64,000 bases of DNA, taken from NCBI GenBank assembly GCA_036346225.1, contig JARFIW010001109.1, forward strand, positions 2,278,501 through 2,342,500. Direction: 5' to 3'. The notes under the pieces were generated by a model. It searched no databases. It saw only the letters and a program-made list of their open reading frames with translations, and was not told the origin of the DNA. This document shows, one piece after another, positions 54,671 to 64,000 of the stretch (within the stretch, counting starts at the first letter, position 1; every line of letters starts with the position of its first letter). The DNA is from Platerodrilus igneus. Its lineage: Eukaryota; Arthropoda; Insecta; Coleoptera; Lycidae. The position numbers were made by a program, and so were the translations under genes.

Positions 54671-55459
54671 GTGTCTGCAAATGTTGCTGAAGTGAAGATT
54701 ATTTCTAATTCAGTCGGAGAGGGTCCTGTTGAAGTCCATGAACCTGTATCGTTAATGCCTGTTACTATTTTTGTCAAAATCTTACCTGTTCCTGCTTTCT
54801 TAAATGATTCAACTCAAAAAGTTTCTATCGTGTCTGCAATCACAGCTCTAGCTGAAGTGACGATAACTTCTAATACGGGTAGAGAAAGTCCTGTTGAAGT
54901 TAGGGAACTCGTAGCTATAATGCCTGTTCCTGTTTCTCCATCTACTATCGTCAAGGAATCAGTTCCTATTGTGGCTGAAGTTTTGTCTGTTCCTACTCCG
55001 TTGTATAACAGTAATAAAGTCTTATTTGATTCTACTCCTTTTTCGGACGTTGATGAAACGCTACCTGCACTGACTCATTTTTCTGATGTTGACAAAATTC
55101 TTTCTAATTGTGTTTCTTTATCTAATGTTGACAAACTTCTACTTGCCTCTGTTCTTTTAGCTAAGGTCCTTCCTAATGCTGTTTGTTTTTGTAAAGTTGA
55201 CGAAATGCTAGCTGATTCTGTTCCTTTATGTAATGTTACTGGAGTGTTATCGGATTCTGTTCCTTTTTCTACGGTTGATATTTCTACACCCAATGGTGTT
55301 CTCTTAACTAACTGTGATACTGCTAGTCCTTCATCTAACGTCGTTGAAATTTTAACTACTTCTGTCCCTTTATCTAACGTGTGCTTTGCTTGTGTTTCTT
55401 TTCGTAAAGTTGATTCTCTTACAGCCAATACTTTTCTCTTTCTACCGTTGATATTCTGA
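54671..55459 (+). CDS. Tandem-repeat ORF of the LTR element, function unknown
   Basis: A 262-codon open frame. Its first part is a doubled block of about 55 residues (VAEVKIISNSVGEGPVEVHE and AEVTITSNTGRESPVEVREL). The second part is about ten copies of a 13-15-residue unit of the form SVPFSxVDxxLxxS (for example PFSDVDETLPALT, SLSNVDKLLLASV, CFCKVDEMLADSV). The same unit continues out of frame to about 55530. There is no protease, RT or integrase nearby. The start codon is uncertain because the track begins with a non-ATG codon; the first Met in the frame lies at about 54749. It may be an extra ORF of a non-autonomous element or a Gag tail. Confidence 0.45.
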   Translation: MSANVAEVKIISNSVGEGPVEVHEPVSLMPVTIFVKILPVPAFLNDSTQKVSIVSAITALAEVTITSNTGRESPVEVRELVAIMPVPVSPSTIVKESVPIVAEVLSVPTPLYNSNKVLFDSTPFSDVDETLPALTHFSDVDKILSNCVSLSNVDKLLLASVLLAKVLPNAVCFCKVDEMLADSVPLCNVTGVLSDSVPFSTVDISTPNGVLLTNCDTASPSSNVVEILTTSVPLSNVCFACVSFRKVDSLTANTFLFLPLIF

Positions 55460-55535
55460 CAACCCATGATGTTTCTTTTTCTACAGTTGACTTTCTTACC
55501 ACCAATCCTAACAACAAACAACTTTCATCCATAAC

Positions 55536-55982
55536 GCGTTCTTAGTTTTATAAACTACGACAACCACTACTACCTCCACCGTCGCCACCTCCTAAACCGC
55601 TTGTTACAACTGCTACACCCCTGCTGTTTCTGTTTTGCAGAAAACTGTCCAAAAGAGACATAAATTAGTTTATGCGGATTCCGAACCTAAAGATATATGT
55701 CGGCAAAATCCTAATGTCCTTGATCTGGATTCGTTGTCGTCAGATGCGACTAAAGCGGTCCAACACATACACACACACTTCATACATACACGCACACTTC
55801 ATAAACACACCCACTTCTGCTTGGTTCTTCCTTTTTTCATTCTCTCCTTGTACCCCACACGTGTGGGTCCAGGAATAGAATAGCTCCATGGTACGACCTG
55901 CCTGTCGTTAGAGGCGACTAAAGCAATCCATCACATACACACACACATACACACACAACACACACTCACATACTCATACATC

Positions 55983-56019
<37 letters not shown>

Positions 56020-56040
56020 ACACTCATACATAACTCCACT
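55536..56040. repeat. (CA)n-rich region with a duplicated GCGACTAAAGC block
   Basis: GATGCGACTAAAGCGGTCCA at about 55744 and GAGGCGACTAAAGCAATCCA at about 55911 both lead into (CA)n stretches. Between them CCCCACACGTGTGGGTCCAG and GACCTGCCTGTCGTTAGAGG appear. The longest CA run is at about 55985-56013. Confidence 0.75.
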
Positions 56041-57401
56041 GAGATTCTGTTTTATTTTCTTTTGTGCGATTTTTTTTGGTTCCGGTACTTGTTGCTTGGG
56101 GTTATTCTTTTTGGTTTTTTTTTTCAATTTTTCCTCGTTCCTTTAGTTCCACATTCCCCTCCTTTTTCCTGAGGCTGGTGTTGCTTTCTCTCGGTGTTCG
56201 TGCTGACTTGATAATAATTTTTTTCTATCCACTTCCTGTGGTATGTGCTTCTTGGCCATTTTTTTTCTCTTTAGAAACCACGACTTAGTCGACTTTAGGC
56301 CTAGTTAGCAGTTCTTGTCTTTGACTTTTTTGTTTGTTGCGATTCTTGAGTACCACAGCTTGAAGTATTTTGATTTTTTTCTCTCTATCCTGCATTTTTT
56401 GTTGTTCCTTGGTTTACTTTGAGGCTTGACAGTTATTGTCTCGTTTCGGCTTGTACTGTTGGTTTTCTTTCTCGTCCCTTTTCTTACTTTGGGTTTTTTC
56501 GCAAGAAACCAATTTCTTTTCTTGAGATTGAAGACTTTACTGTTCCTTTACTAGAGATATCCGTCCTCCAACGACTTTTCTTCAGTGTTAGGCCATTCCA
56601 TCTGTCTTCGGTGATTGCTATCTTCTACTTTTCCTTCTCCTATGTCCTCTAAACTTCTTGATTTAGTCCGGTATACTTGTACTTCGAGCCGGATGGGAAT
56701 TCTTTTTTTGCTTTTGGAGTGTTTCTTTTTCTCGTTATGCGAATTTTTTTTATTGGTTTTATCTATTATTGTAAGTTGGCCTATCAGTTGATTTTTTTGT
56801 TTTTTTTAAATTTATTTAGCGATTTTTTTTGTTTTTTGTACTGAGTACTGTCCTATCCGCTGCACTACTTTTGTTTTCCTACCCCGACTTGTTAATTTTG
56901 CTGGTGGGTAGAATTTGTTACGTTCACTTTCGACGGTAAATTTAAAACATACGCTTTTTGTCTTTCATTACTCCTTCACGTAGATTCTGTTGCTACTCTT
57001 TAAACACCATCCTGTATATTTTACTTTTTTACAATAAGTACGTTTTATTATAATTTTATTTAAACCCATTTGCTGTGAATTTGAAAAGTTTACTCTATAA
57101 TTTAAATAGTCGGTACCTTATTTTCGGTGTCCGCTGGCTTGCTACACATTGCGATAGCGTACAATTAATTTTTATACTGCTACGACCAAAAGACTCGTTG
57201 AAATAATGGATCGCACTTTTCCGATAAAAGGTTGTTTCCAAGTTTCTATTTAACACCTATGTATGAAATCGCGAGTATTGCATTGAATCCTTGCTAGAAA
57301 ACAAGTTCACTTACTCGATTCTTTCTGTATGCATATGACAACGATTACTCGTCTTTAATTTTTCTTTTTTTTGTTATCTTTACAATTTCAGGTACACACT
57401 G
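56041..57401. other. T-rich 3' internal region of the LTR element
   Basis: Strongly T-rich on the plus strand, with many TTTTTT runs. ORFs at 56064-56288 and 56419-56652 are Phe/Ser/Leu-rich and show no domain. No pol was seen anywhere between the LTRs. Confidence 0.6.
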
Positions 57402-58228
57402 TGTGGTAAGTATTTGAGGTTTAAAAAAATGTACTTTTCGGCGTAAATAAATTAATATTTACTCGTAATTATTGTAGCTTCTTCCTTCGGTGGACTTAAC
57501 GACCCGTTGGATTGCTGCACCTTATTGGTATGGGAGGACACTAACACTGCGTGATCCCGAGCCCCTCTGTTCCGTCCTGTCATTAGGGAGGGTGTGACGA
57601 ACCTACGCTGTGGACTCGAGGGTGAGTGTTTATCCACCACTTTCTGATATGGGTTTTATGTACTTGAATAAACGGCCTATTTATAAGGTTCTTCTATTGC
57701 CGACTAAATATGTGAGATGATATTTATTGATAATTCTGTATTATATCCTGGCCTTTTACTGTGATAATTTTATGTAGTTAACTTTATTCTCACGATGGTG
57801 ATTTAGAGCTGTTGGTGCTGTAATCGTAAATTTTTCTTAATTAAGACCTCGTAGTGAAAACCTAATAGATTTAATTTTATATTTACAATGAGAATGCAGA
57901 GCTGTTGTTTTTTGAGTTTTTTTTGGATAATTAACATAGGGGAGGAACCCAAAACTACAGCTCGCCATTTTAAAGAGTGATTTTTGTGTTCTTCCTGGTA
58001 TGTGTATATTGTGGGTTTTGATTTTTTTTGTTTTTGGGTTTAATACACTGTTATATCTCTCCGAAATGTCACTTAGGTTAATTATAAGTATTGATAAGCA
58101 CTGTTGATTTTTTATTTTTATTTCAGGCTTTTCTTGATTTTCTTTCTTGTATTGGTAAGACTCCCGCCTACTCACCGATTGAGCCCGGTCATTCTTTCTT
58201 TATCTCTTAGGCTAGGTCGATGTACGTA
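57402..58228 (+). repeat. 3' LTR of the pol-less LTR retrotransposon
   Basis: Direct repeat of 52470-53326 in the same orientation and order. It lacks about 30 bp present in the 5' LTR (around 57705) and carries other small indels. It abuts a copia fragment. Confidence 0.9.
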
Positions 58229-58234
58229 TTACAT

Positions 58235-58620
58235 CATTCACACTTTCTTCTATTTTAACATGTGGCAGCTTCAACATTTTCTTTTGTAACACCTCTCTAA
58301 TAAAGTGATAAAAAATATCTATGTGTTTGCATCTAGCATGATAATCTAATTTTCAGAGAGTTTCGATGCAGTGAAGTTATCACTGCACAATTCAATTTTG
58401 AGTCCCGGTTTTTAAAGTTAATACTAATAGATGTTTTTCCAAAAATATTTCTTCTTTTGCAGCATCTACGATAGCCATTTATTCTGTTTTTGTTAGCGAA
58501 AACGCTACAATAAGATGATTTCCTCAATCTCGGATAGCAAGAAATAAGTCTGCCTGAAAACTTAAATGTAAAACCAGTAAATGAATGGATGGTTTTTTGG
58601 GCAATTTCCCCTAAGATCAA
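58235..58620 (-). pseudogene. Ty1/copia RNase H C-terminal fragment
   Basis: On the minus strand: MAIVDAAKEEIFLEKHLLVL, then KIELCSDNFTASKLSEN and HFIREVLQKKMLKLPHVKIE across frames. This matches 'teaEYmAi.daakE..wl...l', 'i.cDn.sA..laen.v.h.RtKHIdi.yHfiRe.v' of copia pol. Only the end of pol is present and it is frameshifted. Confidence 0.75.
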
Positions 58621-58755
58621 ATCGTATCCGTATCCTTATATACTTATATTTTGCATTAAACTACTAACCGATTATGAAATAAATCTAAACTTTACACAAA
58701 GGTGTAAATTATATTCTGATTTAATTAACTAGTATTGTAATATTAAAAATCAATT

Positions 58756-59060
58756 TGCTTGGCGCATGCGCATGCTGCGCTGCATACGTATGTGCGTGAG
58801 CGTGCAATTGTATGTGTGCGCGGGTATTTGTGCTCGTGCTGGTAAGGGTATGCACACGCTTAAGCGCGCTTGGACTTTACATGGGCAGGAGTGCACGTGC
58901 ATGAGTATTTTCATGTGCGCAAACGTTATTTTGGGCATGCGCATAACTCTGCGTACGTATGGATTTAAGTGTGCGTGTACGTATGCGGGTGTATATTCGC
59001 AGACATAAACGTATGAGGCATGTGCGTGTGCGTGTTTGTACATACGTATGTGTATGCGGA
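58756..59060. repeat. Alternating purine-pyrimidine tract (GTGCGC/CATGCG)
   Basis: Dense GCGCATGCGCATGC, TACGTATGTGCGTG and similar motifs over about 300 bp. CpG is frequent compared with the surroundings. ORFs on both strands (about 80-97 codons, Cys/Arg/His-rich) are compositional. Confidence 0.8.
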
Positions 59061-60303
59061 GAACATTTACGTATAGTGAAAGTGTTGCAAGTATAAATGC
59101 CGCGTTCTTTAAATTTAACTATTTTTCATCTAAATTACTTTATATTACTTTATTACTTTATATTCTTTTAGGTCTAATTGTTAGTTTTGGAATAACTGTA
59201 TACATTGTACGTATTGTGGGTTGTGTTACATTTAGGCGCTTAAGCGTCTTATTACAAACATTTGTGTGCCATTTTAAACACAAAAGTTTTCCGGAAACGA
59301 ATTTTAATGAGCATTCTGTGTTATCTTAAGACCTCGGAAATGCTCAAGCTTTATCGAAAGGCATGCATTAGAGAATTGTCCTCAGAATTTAATAAAATGC
59401 GTCTGTACTTGATGTCATGGTTGATGATTCGTAACAAATTTGTCTTTAACTATTAGTAATACTCTTTGTTGGCAATGCTAAGTTAAGACGATAGTAAAAT
59501 GATAAGTTAATGTTAGTTCAGCTGTTGGCTGTAATGGCGTTTTACATACATGTGGAACTTCAATTACACATCTGCCTATTAAATGGAAGCCATAGATGTT
59601 GCTTGTAAGCATCATCCCTCGTACAGGATTTGTGTTTGATCTTTCATCATTACTGTTTGATAAAGTAGTTTCAACAATTATCGTATATTGCAATAAATGA
59701 AGTAAATATTGTTTTCTGTGACTGCTAATGTCATGTTTATGATTTTAATTATAACAGATATGTTCGTGCAGGTTTAATATCACATTTAGTTGAAATAATA
59801 AATAAATCTGGAAACCGCTATCGAGTGTCCTCAGGACGTTTGTTTAATGTTCTGAGCATAAGAGTTTATACCTCTCCCATTGTAGATTAGTCCATCATTT
59901 TGTAGGCTTATTAGAGGTAGCGGCACTCCCCTTTTCCCCTATCTACTAGTTATTTAATCAAGTAATCAATAAACCTACGACCAGTTTCCTACCTACTACA
60001 TGGGTCATGTCCGAACTATAGTATGGTATCGTATTTACCTTCATCTAAAGCATAGGCTCTCTTTTATGGTAGAGAATGCGCTTTTAACTTACAAACACAA
60101 AAGTTAGCTAAAGGAGTTTCAGTTCAATTATAAATACCCTACGGTAATAAGATTGTTACAAGAGGCATGCGTACATGTGCGTGTGCATGTGTGTATACGT
60201 AAGAATGAACATATTCAATTTGCAATTATTTTGCATTTCATGTTTAATGAGCAGGCTCTAATTAATTTTGTCATATTTCCTTTATAGTTAGATTTGAATA
60301 CGA
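59061..60303. other. No supported gene
   Basis: AT-rich. ORFs at 59036-59329 (hydrophobic) and 59262-59456 are unassigned. A short GTGCGTGTGCATGTGTG run is at about 60175-60195. Confidence 0.4.
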
Positions 60304-61608
60304 GGCGTAGCAATTAAATAACGAAATTTTTGAATTTTAAAACATTTATTTAGTATTTACAATGATTTATGCACCCATGCCTTCACAGTATTCTTTTCTG
60401 AGTCTAACACACTTGGTCCAACGTTCTTCCCATTTCTGGAAGCACCCTTGGAAGCCTCCAGAAGTTAAACTCTAAACCACCAACGATACGGCAAGTGGAA
60501 TGTCCTCCAAATCCTCATAGCGATGTCCTTTCATTAGTTCCTTCAACTTTGGAAATAGCCAGAAGTCTAGTGGAACCAGATCAGGGCTGTACGAGGGGTG
60601 GGGGAGCGTTGATATGTTCCTACTGGTCAAAAACTGTTTCAGTTTTAATAATGTGTGAGCAGGCGCATTGTCATGGTGAAGGATCTAACCATTTTTGGCT
60701 AATTCCAATCTCACACGAAACATTCTATGACACAATCGCTTAAGAACGTTAATATAAAATACTGAAGTCACCGTTTGACCATTAGGAAGAACTTCTCGAT
60801 GCACAATACCCCTAATATCGAAGAAACAGATGAGCATTGTCTTGATTTGGCTTCGAGACATCCGGGCATTCGTGAGATGCTCTCCCCCCTCTGCAACCCA
60901 CTATTTGCTCTGTCGACAAGTCTTAGGGTCATATTAGTATACCCAGCTTTCATCTGCCGTGATAATCGAATTCATCCAGTCACGCCCTGAATTCGCTCAA
61001 GAAAGTTCTCGCAAGTCAACCGTCGCAATTCCTTTGCTCCGCCGTCAGCATTTTCGGAACAAGCTTTGCACAGAGCTTATTCATCAATAAATCATTGTGT
61101 AACATCTGGCGAATGGTTTCTTTATTAATACCGAGTTTATTTGACATCATTCGCAGTGTGAGGCGTCAATATGTCCGCACCAACACTCTCAAACGTTTGA
61201 CGTTTTGCCTAGTGTGCACGATTTTAGGGGCACCTGACCTTGCATCGTCTTGTGTCGATTCTCGGCCTATTGCAAAACGTGCAGCCTATTCGTACACATG
61301 TGGTTTTGATAAGCAGTCATAACCAAACACAGGTTGCAATTTACGAAAAATTTCGGCTTGTTTTTCGCCAAATTTTACCAGAAACTTGACCATTCGTTGC
61401 TCGTTTTTCAGGTTCACACATTTTTGTACGTCACGACACTACACTACTAACTTTAAAAAATCACAGATCAAAAAATCTAACACCGATTACTATCAAACTT
61501 GGCAGACTTGTGTATAGGGTCGTGAACTTTACGTCAACAAATTTTCAAGATAACAGTGTTACCACTATAGAAGCTAGAAACAAGTTCTCGTTATTTAATT
61601 GCCACACC
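60304..61608 (-). mobile_element. Mariner element, nearly full length, decayed
   Basis: The terminal repeats GGCGTAGCAATTAAATAACG (60304) and TCGTTATTTAATTGCCACAC (61588) are inverted, and at about 1.3 kb it has the expected mariner length. Minus-strand transposase: KFGEKQAEIFRKLQPVFGYD, CLSKPHVYEWAARFAIGRES, DDARSGAP, RLTLRMMSNKLGINKETIRQ and CAKLVPKMLTAEQRN at 61390-61030, then broken frames across the three Asp regions. Short frameshifts and stops are seen throughout. It has the same terminal repeats as the copies at 15165 and 30424-31268. Confidence 0.9.
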
Positions 61609-64000
61609 ACGCATATTTTTAGTATTTTGTAAATACAGTTCATATGGTAGATTTACTAAACATAGAAAGAGGTCAATGACAAGCAGAAGTGTCTGTTTTG
61701 TATTATGGGTAATGAATAAATATAATATATTGCTGAGAAAAAATGCTATCTTGGCCAATAAAGGCTATATTCCAAATTGCAATGACTAATTATAAAAGCG
61801 TAAACTTTCACTATGAGGCTACGTTTTGTATAAGCTAAATAGAAGCATATTTTACTCATATCTATATCAAAGCAAGAAATTTCAATAAGAAAGAGCTATC
61901 TATTTTGCGGAAATAAATTAGCATAAATTCTTAAAATATAGCGTTAGTAGTAGATGGTCACGTAGTCATTTGTTATTACATGAATAAAAGCCAATATTTG
62001 CACGATAACAGCGATATCGAAGCAAATTTCCTAATTATTAAGGAACATTTGGAGCGTGTTTTAATTTATACGATAGGGATGAAATCGATTTTGCATTAAT
62101 TAAAACGCTTGACGAATGAAATGTTAGTTATGAGCTGAAACGTTTGCTATTAACTTGATTTGTGACTGGAGTTTCATATTTTGGTAATGTAGTGAATTTT
62201 TCAAAGGCGTGGTTGTTTATCATCTGTGTTAGATCTAGTGCAAGTGCAAAGATTGTAATTGAAAGTATTTCCAGTTAGTTTATTTTCTCGCTGATTTTGA
62301 GATTGTAAGTAGACCTGCATATTTTAAATTAATTTAGGGGCTTTAAATATTACTTCAATTAATATTTCAAATATTACTTTAATTATTAACTCAAATATTA
62401 GTTCAAGCACTCGATCAATATCTATTCTTACTATAATATTTGATTTAATTCCACTGCAATTGAATTCTTCGTTGCAAATTAGTTTTCGATTTAGACCTCA
62501 TAGAGGTCTTGCATAATTTTATTCAAGAAGTAACCTTAGTGAAAGAAACTTGTGCTCAACGTTTAAAACATTAAGAAGCTGTTGGGTCTGCAATTAATTC
62601 AAGACTCCTAAATTCAAAGTTCAAATTAGCTTTTAAGGTTTTTGGTTTTATATAAAGGATTTTATGAAAATATTTAAATGAGCATTTTGTATTTAATAAT
62701 TTTATTATGAGAAGTTTAATTAATTCAAAGATTCATTTACGAAATTCTTTATAACAAAGGGCAATTTTCATGTATCTTCGATAAAAGGTATACTTTAAAG
62801 AACTGGGCGCGATAGTGAGAGTACTCTGACATCGAAAGGTCTACGTATGTTTATTCTGAGGGTAAGTTATGCAATTTATACTGCACTGATTTTCATTTTT
62901 CTCTAAAATAATTGTTTGTGTTAAATACCTGTACTCTAAAGATTTTGTCAAAGGTTAAATACTAATCAATTCTAGCAGAAGAGTCTTTTTATGTTCTACC
63001 AGCTAGCTCAAATAATCAAGAAAGTGGATTCTTAAATTTAGATTTCAGTTTCGTCGTCTGTTGTAGAGGAAATGCGTCTCAACTTCAATATCACGGCAAA
63101 ATATAATAAAAAAACCATTTATTTCTATGTGGTGTTCTGGTTGTCTGGGCTCACCTGGTTAATGTTTCATAGTAACGTAGATAACATTCATCTACAAATT
63201 AAAAAAATCTATGCCGCATGTACGCCATACAACCAAACTTAAAGCCATTATGTAATAGAAATTCACACAAGTTTATTTTTTATATCGTAACAATTTTATA
63301 AAATTTTTCGAACATATTTTTCAAAGTCGAATAACTCGAAAACCAATCGACATAGAGTATTGATGCTATGGAAAAATATGCTCAGGAGGTCGATATTAAC
63401 CTAAAAATAATATTTATATTTTGTTATATTGAAGTTTTATATAACCAAAATTTCGACTGTAAAGTCAAATTACACGAAAACTAGATGAGATATCGAAAAT
63501 TGGCTAGCATATTCTTAATCATCGTAAAAAACTGAACAAGATCCATATATCAAATGTTTGTAAAACGAAAAAAACGTGCAAGGGACGACGGCGGCGACGA
63601 CGGCGACGTAGCGATCTTATTAACCTAACTTACTTCGTAAGTTTGGTTGATATTGATATAAACTTATTATAGATTAACACTACAGGCATGACACGTACAG
63701 GAAATATTTACAAATGTTTTTGTGTGCTTAATTAAATTGCAAGAGTCTTTAAAACTAGAACTGAAAGCACGTTAGTGTGTTAAGAGTTTCTATGTTGAAG
63801 AATTAGATGTTGCGGTTTTACAACAACGATCTTGCTTGCTGTAGTATATGTTGTGACGTATATAGTTGTAAATAAATCTGACCCGGATTGCACCGAATAC
63901 AATGTGGCACTTCGTGCAAGTCGGATGTCCATAAGCTTCGGTACCTAGCGGCTGATGCGCAGACGCTAGCATACGGGAGGCTTTTTGGTGGTATAACTTG
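61609..64000. other. No gene seen
   Basis: AT-rich. A GAC/GGC trinucleotide stretch (GACGACGGCGGCGACGACGG) is at about 63584-63612. CpG-richer DNA with AATAAATCTGACCC at 63870-63885 could be an LTR-like end. Nothing is firm. Confidence 0.45.

Noticed and set aside
55075..55521. 148-codon minus-strand ORF
   Set aside because: Shadow of the plus-strand tandem-repeat ORF; its regular pattern mirrors the 42-bp repeat.
58750..59043. 97-codon ORF in the alternating purine-pyrimidine tract
   Set aside because: ORFs exist on both strands of the same low-complexity tract and show no domain.

Overview
This is an AT-rich nuclear genome segment from an animal, most likely an insect. The evidence is spliced genes with GT/AG introns of 5-7 kb, a very dense mix of eukaryotic transposons (Tc1/mariner, hAT, BEL/Pao, a Ty3/gypsy element with an envelope gene, Ty1/copia, non-LTR elements, Penelope-like elements and a tRNA-derived SINE), and long dinucleotide microsatellites. 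There is no bacterial-type operon, ribosome binding site or CRISPR array. The species cannot be fixed from the sequence alone.

Host genes are sparse. The best supported is a three-exon plus-strand gene (coding exons 17039-17119, 24292-24501, 30119-30214). It encodes a 128-residue, cysteine-free, probably secreted protein, with both introns in phase 0. On the minus strand at 42695-43152 there are two exons of a second gene of the same style: a signal-peptide exon, a phase-0 intron and a cysteine-free second exon. Its last exon was not found. A third exon-like ORF at 43275-43448 may be a neighbouring paralogue. I recognise no function for this group. The two main genes converge, about 12.5 kb apart, with transposons filling the gap and the introns.

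Layout. 0-17 kb: a non-LTR remnant, several decayed mariner-like transposases, a hAT remnant between inverted arrays of an 18-bp unit, a SINE and simple repeats. 17-30 kb: the secreted-protein gene, with mariner remnants and two copies of a long-TIR element in its introns. 30-36 kb: mariner, BEL/Pao integrase, a DDE_3-type transposase and a CA-rich microsatellite. 36.6-41.5 kb: a decayed errantivirus-like element with pol and env. 41.6-42.6 kb: a hAT transposase pseudogene. 42.7-43.7 kb: the minus-strand secreted-gene exons. 44-50.5 kb: a non-LTR reverse transcriptase split by a head-to-head pair of Penelope-like elements bounded by a 12-bp target duplication, each copy carrying a hammerhead-ribozyme-like motif. 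50.5-52.5 kb: more non-LTR 3' sequence, a second SINE copy and an AT-rich low-complexity tract. 52.5-58.2 kb: an LTR retrotransposon lacking pol, with its gag halves in swapped order and an ORF made of short repeats. 58.2-64 kb: a copia fragment, a purine-pyrimidine alternating tract, a mariner copy and otherwise unassigned DNA.

Nearly all the transposon ORFs are broken by stops and frameshifts, so this reads as an old, layered repeat region around a few small host exons. All family assignments rest on reading translated motifs by eye; no database search was run.
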